Shown: positions 26,728 to 36,174, counted from the first letter of the stretch. The stretch: DNA of 64,000 nucleotides from an uncultured Alphaproteobacteria bacterium (GCA_902826695.1 CADEFU010000001.1:398134-462133), one strand, 5' to 3'. Made by a program: numbers and translations. Notes: generated by a model from the sequence alone, not told the origin.

Positions 26728-28335
26728 ATGAGCCGCGAACGCCTTTATCTCTTCGACACCACCTTGCGCGACGGGGCGCAGACGCAGGGCGTTGACTTCA
26801 GCGTCGAGGATAAGCGGCAGATCGCCGTTCTGCTCGACGACTTTGGGATCGACTACATCGAAGGTGGCTGGCCCGGGGCCAATCCGACAGACACGACGTT
26901 CTTCGGTGCGCCACCGGCTCTGAAGCGGGCCAAGCTCGTCGCGTTCGGTATGACGAAAAAGCTCGGACGAAGCGCGTCGAACGACCCGGGCTTGGCGAGC
27001 GTTCTCGACGCCAAGGCGCAGGCGTGTTGCCTGGTCGGCAAGTCGTGGACGTTCCATGTCGACGTGGCGCTTGAGGTGCCGCGCGCGGACAATCTGGCGG
27101 CGATCAAGGAGAGCATGGCGGCGGTTGCCGCGCGCTCGCGCGAGCCGATGCTGGACGCGGAGCATTTCTTCGATGGCTACAAGGCGAGCCCGGAGTACGC
27201 GCTTGCCTGCCTAGAAGCCGCGCTCGACGGCGGCGCGCGTTGGGTTGTGCTTTGCGATACGAACGGCGGAACGCTGCCGCATGAAGTGTCGCGGATCGTG
27301 GCTGAGGTGACGAAGAAATTTCCGCGCGACCGGATCGGCATCCATGCCCACAACGACACGGAGAATGCCGTCGCCAACACGCTGGCGGCCGTCGATGCGG
27401 GGGCGCGGCAGATCCAGGGCACGCTGAACGGGCTCGGCGAGCGGTGCGGAAATGCGAACCTGATTTCGCTGATCCCGACGTTGCTGTTGAAGTCCGGGTT
27501 CGCAGATCGCTTCGAGACGGGTATTCCGCAGGCCAAGTTGAAGGAGATCACGCATCTTTCGCGGCAGCTCGACGAGATCTTGAATCGTGCGCCGAACAGG
27601 CATGCGGCTTATGTCGGGTCGTCGGCTTTTGCGCACAAGGGTGGCCTCCACGCCTCGGCGGTGCAGAAGGACCCGCGGACGTACGAGCATGTGCCGCCGG
27701 AGGTCGTTGGGAACGAGCGCAAGATTCCCGTTTCGGATCAGGCAGGGCGATCGAACTTGATCGGGCGGCTTGTCGCGCTCGGGATCGACGTAGACTCGAA
27801 AGACCCTCGGGTCGCGACTCTGCTCGACGTGATCAAGGAGCGCGAGTTTCTGGGCTATGCCTACGATGGGGCGGAGGTTTCGCTTGAGCTGTTGGCGCGG
27901 CGGGCGCTCGGCAGAGTGCCATCCTACTTCGTTGTCGAGGGGTTCCGGGTGTCGGTTGAGCGGCGGCACAACGCTCTCGGCGAGGAAGTGACCGTCTCTG
28001 AAGCCGTCGTGAAGGTGCGCGCCGACGGCGAGAGGCTCATGAGCGTGGGGGAGGGCAACGGGCCGGTGAATGCGCTCGACCAAGCACTGCGCAAGGACCT
28101 GGGGCGGTATTCGAAGTGGCTCGAGGACTTGAAGCTGGTCGACTACAAAGTGCGTATCCTGACGGCAGGCACCGAGGCCGTCACCCGGGTCATGATCGAA
28201 AGTGCGGACGGGGCCGGCAATCGCTGGTCGACAGTCGGCGTTTCGCCGAATATTGTCGATGCCTCATTCGAGGCGTTGATCGACTCCATCACCTACAAGC
28301 TGCTGCGCGACGGGGCGCCTCCGTCACGCGCGTGA
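26728..28335 (+). CDS. cimA: Citramalate synthase
   Basis: This 535-residue protein has a DRE-TIM aldolase domain with FDTTLRDGAQTQG (metal Asp and catalytic Arg), GIHAHNDTENAVAN (metal His pair) and GTLNGLGERCGNANL. A linker with SSAFAHKGGLHASAV and a C-terminal LeuA regulatory-type domain with SVGVSPNIVDAS follow. The GVDFSVEDK and CGNANL details match CimA rather than isopropylmalate synthase. It condenses pyruvate and acetyl-CoA to citramalate, a threonine-independent route to 2-ketobutyrate and isoleucine. ATG 26728 is preceded by a GGGG stretch; upstream sequence belongs to the palindromic element. Confidence 0.92.
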   Translation: MSRERLYLFDTTLRDGAQTQGVDFSVEDKRQIAVLLDDFGIDYIEGGWPGANPTDTTFFGAPPALKRAKLVAFGMTKKLGRSASNDPGLASVLDAKAQACCLVGKSWTFHVDVALEVPRADNLAAIKESMAAVAARSREPMLDAEHFFDGYKASPEYALACLEAALDGGARWVVLCDTNGGTLPHEVSRIVAEVTKKFPRDRIGIHAHNDTENAVANTLAAVDAGARQIQGTLNGLGERCGNANLISLIPTLLLKSGFADRFETGIPQAKLKEITHLSRQLDEILNRAPNRHAAYVGSSAFAHKGGLHASAVQKDPRTYEHVPPEVVGNERKIPVSDQAGRSNLIGRLVALGIDVDSKDPRVATLLDVIKEREFLGYAYDGAEVSLELLARRALGRVPSYFVVEGFRVSVERRHNALGEEVTVSEAVVKVRADGERLMSVGEGNGPVNALDQALRKDLGRYSKWLEDLKLVDYKVRILTAGTEAVTRVMIESADGAGNRWSTVGVSPNIVDASFEALIDSITYKLLRDGAPPSRA

Positions 28336-28345
28336 CGAGGGGCCA

Positions 28346-29794
28346 ATGAAAATACCGGCACACGGCAAGTCGAAGGATCAAATCAAGACAGAGCTGGAAG
28401 CGTTTTCGGGGCGCGACTTGTCGTGGCGCGACGGAAAAACGTTGGCCTACATTTACGATGGCGGTGCCGACGTCGAGGAGATCGCGAAGTGGGCGTACAT
28501 GCGGTACCTCACAGAGAACGGGCTTGACCCGACGGTCTACCCGTCGATGATGCTGATCGAGAACGAGCTCAGCGCGATGGCGGCGGCGCATCTGGGCGGT
28601 GTGCCGGGTGTGGTTGGGAGCTTTACCAGCGGCGGCACAGAGAGCTGCATGCTGGCCGTGAAGACTGCGCGGGACTATGCGCGAGCGATGAAGCCGCACA
28701 TTAAGGAGCCGGAACTCGTCCTGCCGGTGACGGCGCATGCGGCGTTCCACAAGGCCTGTCACTACATGGATGTGAAAAAAGTCTTGGTGCCGGTCGATAC
28801 GAAGACGTTCAAAGCGCTGCCAGAGGCCGTCGAGAAGGCGATCACACCGAACACCATACAGATTGTGGCTTCCGCCGTGTCGTATGCTCATGGCGTTCTC
28901 GATCCCATCGAGCCGATCGCGGCGATCGCCAAGAAGCACAATGTATTGTTCCACGTCGATGGATGCATCGGCGGGTTCCTGCTGCCGTACTTCAAGCGGT
29001 TAGGGGCTCCGCTCGGCGAGTTCGACTTCCGCGTTCCGGGCGTGACGTCGATGTCGATGGATTGGCACAAGTACGCCTATTGCCCTAAGGGGGCGTCAGT
29101 CGTTCTCCACCGGTCGAAGGAGCTGCGGCGGTTTCAGATGTATGCGGCCGCCGACTGGACCGGGTACACGATTATCAATCCGACGATCCAGTCATCGAAG
29201 ACCGGTGGGCCTATGGCTGCAGCGTGGGCCGTGCTGAACTTCCTCGGCGACGACGGCTACATGAATTTTTCCAAACGCATCTACGGCGCGACGAATACGA
29301 TCCTCGACGGCATTCGGAAGAACGCAGGCTTGCGCTTGTTGGGGGAGCCCGACCTTAACTTGATTGCATTCACGTCCGACGAGTTCTCTTGCTACCACAT
29401 CATCGACGAGATGAAGGCGCGCGGTTGGTACGTGCAGCCGCAGTTCGGCTATCACGGGTCGGAACCGAACGTGCATCTGTCGATCGGACAAAACGTGTTC
29501 GACAACGCGCAGGAGTTCGTGGCGGCGCTGAACGACTCGGTCGAGGCCGCGAAGCCGAAGGGCTTCAGCCAGCTCGCGGCGAAGGTTAAGTCCGAGCTCT
29601 CGCGTATGAACCCGGCCGAGTTCAAGCCCGCGATGCTGAACGATCTGATGCGCGCCGCGGGGATCGAAGATGGTCAGCTGCCGCGCAAGTCGGCGGAGTT
29701 GAACCAAATTCTGAACGTACTGCCACCCAAAGTGACGGAGTTCGCGCTGATCGAGTTCATGAACGAACGCTACGTTTACCGGGAGAAGAAGTGA
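28346..29794 (+). CDS. PLP-dependent decarboxylase, sphingosine-1-phosphate lyase-like
   Basis: This 482-residue fold-type I PLP enzyme of the group II decarboxylase/DPL1 branch has GSFTSGGTESCMLAVKTARDY, AHAAFHKACHYMDVKKVLVP, LFHVDGCIGGF and the Schiff-base Lys in SMSMDWHKYAYCPKGAS. HxxFxKAxxY and the MDWHKYxxxPKG wording fit the sphingosine-phosphate lyase subgroup better than glutamate decarboxylase. Such enzymes cleave phosphorylated long-chain bases to an aldehyde and phosphoethanolamine. Whether this organism makes sphingoid bases cannot be seen here. It starts 10 bases after citramalate synthase. The true substrate could be another amino acid or phospho-amino alcohol. Confidence 0.8.
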   Translation: MKIPAHGKSKDQIKTELEAFSGRDLSWRDGKTLAYIYDGGADVEEIAKWAYMRYLTENGLDPTVYPSMMLIENELSAMAAAHLGGVPGVVGSFTSGGTESCMLAVKTARDYARAMKPHIKEPELVLPVTAHAAFHKACHYMDVKKVLVPVDTKTFKALPEAVEKAITPNTIQIVASAVSYAHGVLDPIEPIAAIAKKHNVLFHVDGCIGGFLLPYFKRLGAPLGEFDFRVPGVTSMSMDWHKYAYCPKGASVVLHRSKELRRFQMYAAADWTGYTIINPTIQSSKTGGPMAAAWAVLNFLGDDGYMNFSKRIYGATNTILDGIRKNAGLRLLGEPDLNLIAFTSDEFSCYHIIDEMKARGWYVQPQFGYHGSEPNVHLSIGQNVFDNAQEFVAALNDSVEAAKPKGFSQLAAKVKSELSRMNPAEFKPAMLNDLMRAAGIEDGQLPRKSAELNQILNVLPPKVTEFALIEFMNERYVYREKK

Positions 29795-29815
29795 GGGCTT
29801 CGGCCCGCGCAGCAC

Positions 29816-29838
29816 TGCCATGCCGCCCGGGCATGGCA
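29816..29838. terminator. Hairpin after the lyase-like gene
   Basis: TGCCATGCC and GGCATGGCA form a perfect 9-bp stem with a 5-nt loop, 22 bases after the stop. No U-tract follows. It precedes the RarD start by 31 bases. Confidence 0.4.
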
Positions 29839-29868
29839 TGAGGGTTGGTGCACGAGTATGTGTATCGC

Positions 29869-30765
29869 ATGAGCGACTCCAAGAACCGCGGCGTGATCTA
29901 TGGCGCCAGCGCCTATGTTACCTGGGGGATCATTCCGATCTTCTGGAAGTTTCTGGAGCAAGTGGGCGAAGTTGGCGCTGTCGAGATTGTGGCGCACCGG
30001 ATCGTTTGGACGCTGGTGTTCGCGGTCGCCGCGCTTGCGATATGGCAACGGTTGCCGAAGCTTTGGTCCGCGCTGAAGAATCCGAAAATAGTTCTGGCGC
30101 TGTCGCTGAGTGCGCTGCTGATTGCGGTGAATTGGGGACTCTTCATTTGGGCGGTGACGGCTGACCGGATCATCGATACGAGCCTCGGCTATTACATCAA
30201 CCCGCTGGTTAGCTTTGTGCTCGGCGTCGTGTGGTTGGGCGAGCGACTGACGAAGCTGCAGCTGGTCGCGGTTGGCTTGGCGGTTTTGGGTGTCGTCAAT
30301 CAGACCGTCGCTGTCGGCTATCTGCCTTGGATATCGCTCGCGCTGGCTTTCAGCTTTGGGTTCTACGGTCTTATCCGAAAGATGGTGCCGGTGGAGTCGT
30401 TGGAGGGGCTGACGGTTGAGGCGCTGCTTTTGGCGCCCTTGTCGTTGGGCTACATCGTCTATCTTGCGACGACAGGGGCGGGAGCTTTTTTGGCGCAAGG
30501 GACAAGCCTCGACGTGTTGCTCATCCTCGCCGGACCGTTCACGGCTATTCCGCTGCTTCTGTTCGCGGCCGGAGCCCGTCTGGTGCGCCTCTCGACCATG
30601 GGGTTTCTGCAGTACCTTGCTCCGTCGATCAGTTTGTTGATCGCGGTCTTCCTTTACGACGAGACGTTCACCCAGGCGCATGCGGTGACGTTCGCATTGA
30701 TCTGGAGTGCGCTCGCGCTGGTCACGTGGGAGGCCTTGCGGCGGGATCGCTATTCGGCGGCTTGA
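29869..30765 (+). CDS. rarD: RarD-type EamA/DMT-family transporter
   Basis: This 298-residue protein has ten predicted helices in two EamA halves. RarD-specific stretches include YVTWGIIPIFWKFL, VEIVAHRIVWTL, NWGLFIWAV and LGYYINPLVSFVLG. Members of this drug/metabolite family export metabolites or act as permeases of unknown specificity; the original chloramphenicol-sensitivity phenotype does not define a substrate. ATG 29869 is preferred because the protein then begins a few residues before helix 1; a TTG 24 bases upstream is in frame. Its last 16 bases overlap the end of the convergent LOG-family gene. Confidence 0.88.
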   Translation: MSDSKNRGVIYGASAYVTWGIIPIFWKFLEQVGEVGAVEIVAHRIVWTLVFAVAALAIWQRLPKLWSALKNPKIVLALSLSALLIAVNWGLFIWAVTADRIIDTSLGYYINPLVSFVLGVVWLGERLTKLQLVAVGLAVLGVVNQTVAVGYLPWISLALAFSFGFYGLIRKMVPVESLEGLTVEALLLAPLSLGYIVYLATTGAGAFLAQGTSLDVLLILAGPFTAIPLLLFAAGARLVRLSTMGFLQYLAPSISLLIAVFLYDETFTQAHAVTFALIWSALALVTWEALRRDRYSAA

Positions 30766-31316
30766 CGGTGAAAGTTGCGGATCGCGGACATGGTGTCCTC
30801 AGGGCGCGAGACCACCGTGTAGAGTTCCTTCAGGCCGTAGCGCGCGAAGTTGTGGGTGTGCACGCGGTCGAACGTTGCGAACAGCGGATCCCAGAACCCT
30901 TTTGTGTTGACGAACACGATCGGCTTTTTGTGCAGGCCAAGCTGCGCCCAGGTCATCGCTTCCAAGACTTCCTCAAGGGTGCCGAGGCCGCCAGGCAGCA
31001 CCACGAACGCGTCGGAGAGGCCGTGCATACGCGTCTTGCGCTCATGCATGTCCGGTGTAATGACAAGTTCGGTGAGCGTGCCGAGTTCGATTTCACGGGC
31101 ACGCAGGAATTGCGGGATTATGCCGACGACTTCGCCACCCGCCTCGAGCGCGGCGCGCGCGACTTCGCCCATCAGGCCGATCGAAGCGCCGCCGTAGATT
31201 AGGCGTGCGTTTGCTTCGGCGATGTTGCGACCCACGCCGCGGGCGGTTTGCATGTAAGCGGGGTCGCTCCCTTCCGAGGAGCCACAGAAAACACAAACCC
31301 CAATCAGCTTATTCAT
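30750..31316 (-). CDS. LOG-family protein (TIGR00730; nucleotide 5-prime-monophosphate phosphoribohydrolase)
   Basis: This 188-residue Rossmann-like protein has the N-terminal GVCVFCGSSEGSDPAY, LIYGGASIGLMGEVA and the diagnostic PGGLGTLEE motif with MHERK upstream. Plant LONELY GUY enzymes release cytokinin bases from riboside monophosphates; bacterial relatives hydrolyse AMP or similar nucleotides, and some make cytokinin. The length and motifs are complete. It is convergent with rarD and has its own promoter region towards 31317-31508. Confidence 0.9.
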   Translation of the reverse strand: MNKLIGVCVFCGSSEGSDPAYMQTARGVGRNIAEANARLIYGGASIGLMGEVARAALEAGGEVVGIIPQFLRAREIELGTLTELVITPDMHERKTRMHGLSDAFVVLPGGLGTLEEVLEAMTWAQLGLHKKPIVFVNTKGFWDPLFATFDRVHTHNFARYGLKELYTVVSRPEDTMSAIRNFHRQAAE

Positions 31317-31508
31317 TGTTGTTACTCAGGCTGAACGCAGAGGATCATACGCGTAGGCATGTAAACACTTCGAAACCATCCAGATAATGTGGGTAGTCTA
31401 TGGCCAGAACGTGACGGTTTTGCCTGTCAAATTGTGGGGGGTTGGCGCGGCCGTCACAATCGTTACCATGCGTTAAGTTCAACGCATTCGGTTGTCTGGG
31501 AGAAATAC

Positions 31509-31964
31509 ATGAGATTTGTTGTTGCCAGCGCTGTTCTGGCCGTAACCGCCTTCGTGTCCGTCGCGTGTGGCAGTTCGGCCCAGACACCGCAGCAAATCGT
31601 CGATGCGCGCATCGAAGACATGAAAAAGCTCGGCGCTAATGTGAAGGGCACCTCGCAAGCCGCAACGCCGGCGGAAGCGAAGGCAAAGATTGCCGAAGCG
31701 ATTGCTTTCTCCGAGACGATCGCGGCGCGCTTTCCAAAGGGGACCGGCATCGGTGACGCGGGCATCACGAAGACGCGCGCGCTTCAGGACATTTGGGCGA
31801 AGCCGGCCGAGTTCAAGGCTGCAGCCGACAAGTTGACCGCGATTCTGAAAGACGTTGGTGTTGCGATCGACTCGGGCGACAAGGCGAAGGTCGAGGCAGC
31901 GTTCAGCCAAGTCTATCCCGGCTGCGGCGGCTGCCATAAGCCTTTCCGTGGGCCGGAACATTAA
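31509..31964 (+). CDS. Exported cytochrome c with C-terminal heme site (c-prime/c556-like)
   Basis: This 151-residue protein has a signal sequence (VVASAVLAVTAFVSVACGSSA), a mostly helical domain with PAEAKAKIAEAIAFSETIAARFPKG split around residue 45-70, and one CxxCH heme site close to the C-terminus (GCGGCHKPF). The late heme site after a four-helix-bundle-like region is typical of cytochromes c-prime and c556. ATG 31509 follows a weak GGGAGAA ribosome site. A VAC near residue 20 could be a lipobox, but the -3 residue is unusual. It is coupled to the next cytochrome gene 5 bases downstream. Confidence 0.82.
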   Translation: MRFVVASAVLAVTAFVSVACGSSAQTPQQIVDARIEDMKKLGANVKGTSQAATPAEAKAKIAEAIAFSETIAARFPKGTGIGDAGITKTRALQDIWAKPAEFKAAADKLTAILKDVGVAIDSGDKAKVEAAFSQVYPGCGGCHKPFRGPEH

Positions 31965-31969
31965 GATTG

Positions 31970-32881
31970 ATGCCGGTTCTTCGCATTCTGCTTTTGGCGG
32001 CGGTTGCGATCGGCGCCGCCGTACTTGTTTGGCTGCTGCTTCCGTCACGTTCGTCGGTCTCTATCCCTGAGGGAGTATCGAGCGCGACGCCGGGGATGGC
32101 GGAGCGCGGTGCCTATCTTGTGCGCGCGGCAGGATGTGTGAGCTGTCATTCCGACAAGAAGGGTGGCGGGCAGGCGTTTGCGGGCGGGCTCGCGCTCAAG
32201 ACGCCGTTCGGGACGTTTCACTCGCCAAACATTACGCCGGACCAAAAGACCGGGATCGGCGCGTGGCGCGACGAAGATTTCGTGCGCGCGCTGACTTCGG
32301 GCCAAGGCGTGCACGGTGAGGAGCTTTATCCGGTATTTCCGTACACGTCGTTTTCGGCGATGACGGTTGAGGATGCGCTAGCGATCAAAGCGTATCTGTT
32401 CAGCCTTGCGCCGGTCGATGCCCCCCGGCGTGCAGATGATGTGCCGTTTCCGTTTTCTTGGCGTGCGTTGATGAAGGGGTGGAAGCTCTTGCACTTCGCG
32501 GGCGCTGAGCCTCTCGCGAACGATACGGCGCGTGATGCAACTTGGAATCGCGGGCGGTATTTGGTCGCAATCGGCCATTGCGGCGAATGTCACACACCGC
32601 GTGGTTTTCTTGGTGGATTGAGTGCGGCGCAGAATCTGCGCGGAAATCGCCAAGGGCCTGACGGGTGGAAAGTGCCTGCAATCGCTGGTCCAGAGGCCAA
32701 GGAATTCGCAGCTTGGTCTGTGGAGGAGATCACAGAGTATCTGAAATCTGGCTCAAAGCCTGACTTCGACACCGTGCAAGGACCGATGGAAGAGGTCATC
32801 GAAGACGCGACGAAACATCTCACGGATGAAGATAGGCGAGCGATGGCGCTCTACCTGAAGTCGTTGAATAGCGAGCGATAA
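31970..32881 (+). CDS. Membrane-anchored diheme cytochrome c
   Basis: This 303-residue protein has an N-terminal hydrophobic helix (LLLAAVAIGAAVLVWLLL) and two class I cytochrome c domains. The heme sites are AGCVSCHSD near residue 55 and GHCGECHTP near residue 205. Sequence around them (ERGAYLVRAAGCVSCH, FHSPNITPD, RGRYLVAIGHCGECHTPRG) matches the cytochrome subunits of membrane alcohol/aldehyde dehydrogenases and ThiC-like diheme cytochromes. It probably passes electrons from a periplasmic dehydrogenase to the respiratory chain. No such dehydrogenase lies nearby. TTG 31967 immediately before the ATG is possible as a start. Confidence 0.88.
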   Translation: MPVLRILLLAAVAIGAAVLVWLLLPSRSSVSIPEGVSSATPGMAERGAYLVRAAGCVSCHSDKKGGGQAFAGGLALKTPFGTFHSPNITPDQKTGIGAWRDEDFVRALTSGQGVHGEELYPVFPYTSFSAMTVEDALAIKAYLFSLAPVDAPRRADDVPFPFSWRALMKGWKLLHFAGAEPLANDTARDATWNRGRYLVAIGHCGECHTPRGFLGGLSAAQNLRGNRQGPDGWKVPAIAGPEAKEFAAWSVEEITEYLKSGSKPDFDTVQGPMEEVIEDATKHLTDEDRRAMALYLKSLNSER

Positions 32882-32974
32882 ACTTGTTGATAGGCGGCGC
32901 TGGTGCGTTTGGACGCTCGCGCGCGCAAGACTACATTCCCAGCGTCCTTCTGCAAATCACAACGGTGACAGTTT

Positions 32975-34213
32975 ATGGCCCGGGTCATTGTCGTTCTCGG
33001 ATTGATGATAGCGCTTACCGCGACGATGTTTTGGATCACGCGGCGGCCGCCGGTCGCGGAGGGTGTTGCGGCGACGCCAGCAGGGCCAAGCGCGACAGTT
33101 ACACTGGCGGAATTGAACGCGCCTAAAACGCGTGGTGCGGACGAGGATATCGCGGACAAACCTGACGAGACGCAGTCACCCGTGTCGGCGGAGCCGCGTG
33201 AGGTGACGAACTTGGCGGGTACTCAAAGCGCGACACCTGCGAGCGCGCAGGACGTCACGACGGGCCTGGTAGCCGGTGCGGCCCCTTCGATCGGTACTGC
33301 TGGTATCGACCAGAAGAACAATGCGTCGTTTACGGGGACGGCAACCCCGGGTGAGACGGTATCGCTGCTGTGGAACAGCAAGCCTGTTAGCCGGACTACG
33401 GCGGATGCATCGGGAAACTGGACGCTGGAGTTTAAGGCGCCGGTCTCAAGCAAAGAGCATGAGATGATGGTGACGGCGCAAGCGAAGGACGGATCGGTGA
33501 TCATAGGTCCGCAGCGCGCCTATATCGGACCCGCCGCGGTTCCCGGCGGTCTGCCGCGGATCACGCTGAAGACGGCGGACGAAGCTGCGAAGACGCCGCA
33601 AGAGGATGGTGCGGTCGCAAGTGCTACGGCCGAGCCTTCGACGGGTATCATTGTCGACAAGATCGCTAGCAGCGAAGAGGGCGTTGCGACGCTGACGGGC
33701 AAGGCCGATGCGGGAGCGACCGTGAAGGTTGCTATCAACGGAAAGCCTGCCGGCGAAACCGTTGCCGCAGCTGACGGCGACTGGTCGCTGTCGGCGTCGA
33801 ATGCGTCGGGCAAGAGTGCATCGAGCCTGAAGCTTGAGTTGTTCAATGCGAGCGGCGCGAAGATCGATGAGGCGGAGTTGCCGTTTAGAATCGCAGCCGC
33901 GCCGTCAAAACTCGCGTCGTCGGGCATTGTGGTGAAGTCCGACCTTCCGTCAGTTCTGTCGTCGAAGCCTGCGACCGGCAGTGTTGCCGCTTTGGCAACT
34001 GCCACCGACATTGCCGCGTCAGCGCCGTCCGCCGTGCACGACAAGCCGAAAAGCCGCATCATTAAAGTTCGCCGAGGCGACAGCCTGTGGCGGATATCGA
34101 AGCGGCACCTGGGGAATGGAAAGAAGTGGGCGAAGTTCTATCGCTTGAACAAACGTAAGATCGACAATCCCGATCTGATCTTCCCCGGCCAAACGCTAAT
34201 TCTCCCGGGCTAG
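32975..34213 (+). CDS. LysM-domain protein with Ig-like repeats
   Basis: This 412-residue protein has an N-terminal anchor helix (VIVVLGLMIALTATMFWI) and a long low-complexity Ala/Thr/Pro linker. Two bacterial Ig-like repeats follow (ASFTGTATPGETVSLLWNSKPV... near 115-180; VATLTGKADAGATVKVAINGKP... near 240-310). The C-terminal LysM domain reads VRRGDSLWRISKRHLG to LIFPGQTLILPG. LysM binds peptidoglycan glycans, so it probably sits in the periplasm with the C-terminus on the cell wall. Similar alphaproteobacterial proteins are uncharacterised. Confidence 0.85.
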   Translation: MARVIVVLGLMIALTATMFWITRRPPVAEGVAATPAGPSATVTLAELNAPKTRGADEDIADKPDETQSPVSAEPREVTNLAGTQSATPASAQDVTTGLVAGAAPSIGTAGIDQKNNASFTGTATPGETVSLLWNSKPVSRTTADASGNWTLEFKAPVSSKEHEMMVTAQAKDGSVIIGPQRAYIGPAAVPGGLPRITLKTADEAAKTPQEDGAVASATAEPSTGIIVDKIASSEEGVATLTGKADAGATVKVAINGKPAGETVAAADGDWSLSASNASGKSASSLKLELFNASGAKIDEAELPFRIAAAPSKLASSGIVVKSDLPSVLSSKPATGSVAALATATDIAASAPSAVHDKPKSRIIKVRRGDSLWRISKRHLGNGKKWAKFYRLNKRKIDNPDLIFPGQTLILPG

Positions 34214-34248
34214 ACGGGAAATCTGTTCCGCTGGAACTCGCGGCGCGC

Positions 34249-36174
34249 ATGGCTTATGTGAAGGCCATGCCGCCATCTCCCGGACGTTCGACTGCCGTCG
34301 CTGGCGAGGCCCATAAGGGGGCTTCCCGCTTTTCTCCCGTTCGTACGCTGTTGCCGTACTTGTGGCCCGAAGGACGCTTTGATCTCAAAGCGCGGATCGG
34401 GCTTGCGATGGTGGCGTTGGTGCTCGCGAAGATCGCGACACTGGCGTTTCCGTTGTTCTACGGGCGTGCGATCGATGCGCTCGACCTCAAAGATCCGGCG
34501 GTTCAGACGATTGGTATTGCGATCGCGTTTATCGTCGCCTACGGCGTCGCGCGAATTTTGATGCAGGCGTTTGCGCAGTTGCGCGATGCGATCGCGGCGA
34601 AGGCCGTGTATCACGCTGTGCGCACCGTGGCCGGACGGACCTTCCGCTATGTTCATGCTCTATCCCTGCGCTTTCATTTGGAGCGCAAGACCGGCGGGCT
34701 GACGCGGGTTATCGAGCGCGGGACGAAGGGCATCGATGTGCTCTTGTTCTACGTGCTGTTTTCGATCGCGCCGACGATCCTCGAGCTTGTGCTCGTGTGT
34801 GGCTATCTGCTTTGGGCGTACCATTGGGGCTATGTCGCGATCACGATTGCGACGGTGCTTGTCTACGGTGCGTTCACGATCAAGATCACAGAGTGGCGGA
34901 CCGCCATACGGCGGCAGATGAATGATAGCGACACGGAGGCGAATACGAAGGCGGTCGACAGCCTGTTGAACTATGAGACTGTCAAGTATTTCAACAACGA
35001 GGCGCATGAGGCGACGCGCTACGACAAGGCGATGGTGGGTTTTGCCGAAGCTTCCGAGAAGGCGCAGATGTCGCTCTCGGTGCTCAACAGCGGGCAGGCG
35101 GTTATCATCACGTGCGGTCTGGTTGGGGTGATGATCCTCGCGGCCTATCATGTGTCGCAGGGCTTGATGACGATCGGAGACCTCGTCGTCGTCAATGGGT
35201 TTCTGGTGCAGCTCTATGTGCCGTTGAACTTACTTGGCACTGTCTATCGCGAGATCAACCAGGCACTTATCGACATGGAGAAGATGTTCGATGTGTTGGG
35301 TGTTGCTCAAGAAGTGAAGGACAAGCCCGGGGCGCCGCCGATCGCGGTCACCGGCGGGGAAATCAAGTTCGAAAATGTCGTCTTTGCCTACGACCCGGAG
35401 CGAACGATCCTCAAAGGGGTCAGCTTTACGGTTCCTGCCGGCAAAACCGTTGCTGTCGTCGGGCCGTCGGGGGCGGGAAAGTCCACGATCTCGCGGATCC
35501 TCTATCGTTTCTACGACATCAAGTCGGGGCGGGTAACGATCGATGGGCAGGACGTTCGCGATGTCACGCAAGATTCCGTACGCGCCGTTATTGGCATCGT
35601 GCCGCAGGACACCGTGCTGTTCAACGACACGATCCGTTACAACATCAAGTATGGGCGGATCGATGCGGGCGACGCGGAGATCGAGCAAGCGGCCAGGTTG
35701 GCGCAGATCGAACCGTTCATCCGACAGTTGCCGGATGGGTTCAACGCGATGGTGGGCGAGCGCGGATTGAAACTTTCGGGTGGCGAGAAGCAGCGGGTTG
35801 CGATTGCGCGCACGATCTTGAAGAACCCGCCGATCCTGTTGTTGGACGAGGCGACATCGGCACTCGATACGCATACGGAGCGCGAGATTCAGTCGGCGCT
35901 GCGCGAGGTGTCGCGTAACCGGACGACTCTGGTTATCGCGCACCGGCTATCGACGGTGGTCGATGCGGACGAGATTTTGGTGCTCGACCAGGGGCAGATC
36001 GTCGAACGCGGACGGCACGGCGATCTTCTTGCGAAGAACGGCGCTTATGCGGCGATGTGGAATCGGCAGCGGGAGGCGGCGGCGGCGCGCGAGAAGCTAA
36101 AAGAGGTGGAGGCGGATCCGACGGTCAATCCGGAGGCGGCACGCGTTCAGCCCGCGGCTGTTGCAGGTAGCTGA
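34249..36174 (+). CDS. ABC exporter, Atm1/HMT1 family (fused permease and ATPase)
   Basis: This 641-residue half-transporter has six membrane helices (about residues 45-330). A nucleotide-binding domain follows with Walker A VGPSGAGKST, Q-loop VPQDTVLFNDTIRYN, signature LSGGEKQRVAIARTIL, Walker B ILLLDEATSALD and H-loop VIAHRLSTV. The membrane-domain stretches ERGTKGIDVLLFYVLFSIAPT and NYETVKYFNNEAHE are typical of Atm1-like exporters, which move glutathione conjugates or persulfides and counter heavy-metal stress in alphaproteobacteria. It ends 4 bases before the convergent csoR and sits beside a metal-resistance block, which fits. Confidence 0.92.
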   Translation: MAYVKAMPPSPGRSTAVAGEAHKGASRFSPVRTLLPYLWPEGRFDLKARIGLAMVALVLAKIATLAFPLFYGRAIDALDLKDPAVQTIGIAIAFIVAYGVARILMQAFAQLRDAIAAKAVYHAVRTVAGRTFRYVHALSLRFHLERKTGGLTRVIERGTKGIDVLLFYVLFSIAPTILELVLVCGYLLWAYHWGYVAITIATVLVYGAFTIKITEWRTAIRRQMNDSDTEANTKAVDSLLNYETVKYFNNEAHEATRYDKAMVGFAEASEKAQMSLSVLNSGQAVIITCGLVGVMILAAYHVSQGLMTIGDLVVVNGFLVQLYVPLNLLGTVYREINQALIDMEKMFDVLGVAQEVKDKPGAPPIAVTGGEIKFENVVFAYDPERTILKGVSFTVPAGKTVAVVGPSGAGKSTISRILYRFYDIKSGRVTIDGQDVRDVTQDSVRAVIGIVPQDTVLFNDTIRYNIKYGRIDAGDAEIEQAARLAQIEPFIRQLPDGFNAMVGERGLKLSGGEKQRVAIARTILKNPPILLLDEATSALDTHTEREIQSALREVSRNRTTLVIAHRLSTVVDADEILVLDQGQIVERGRHGDLLAKNGAYAAMWNRQREAAAAREKLKEVEADPTVNPEAARVQPAAVAGS

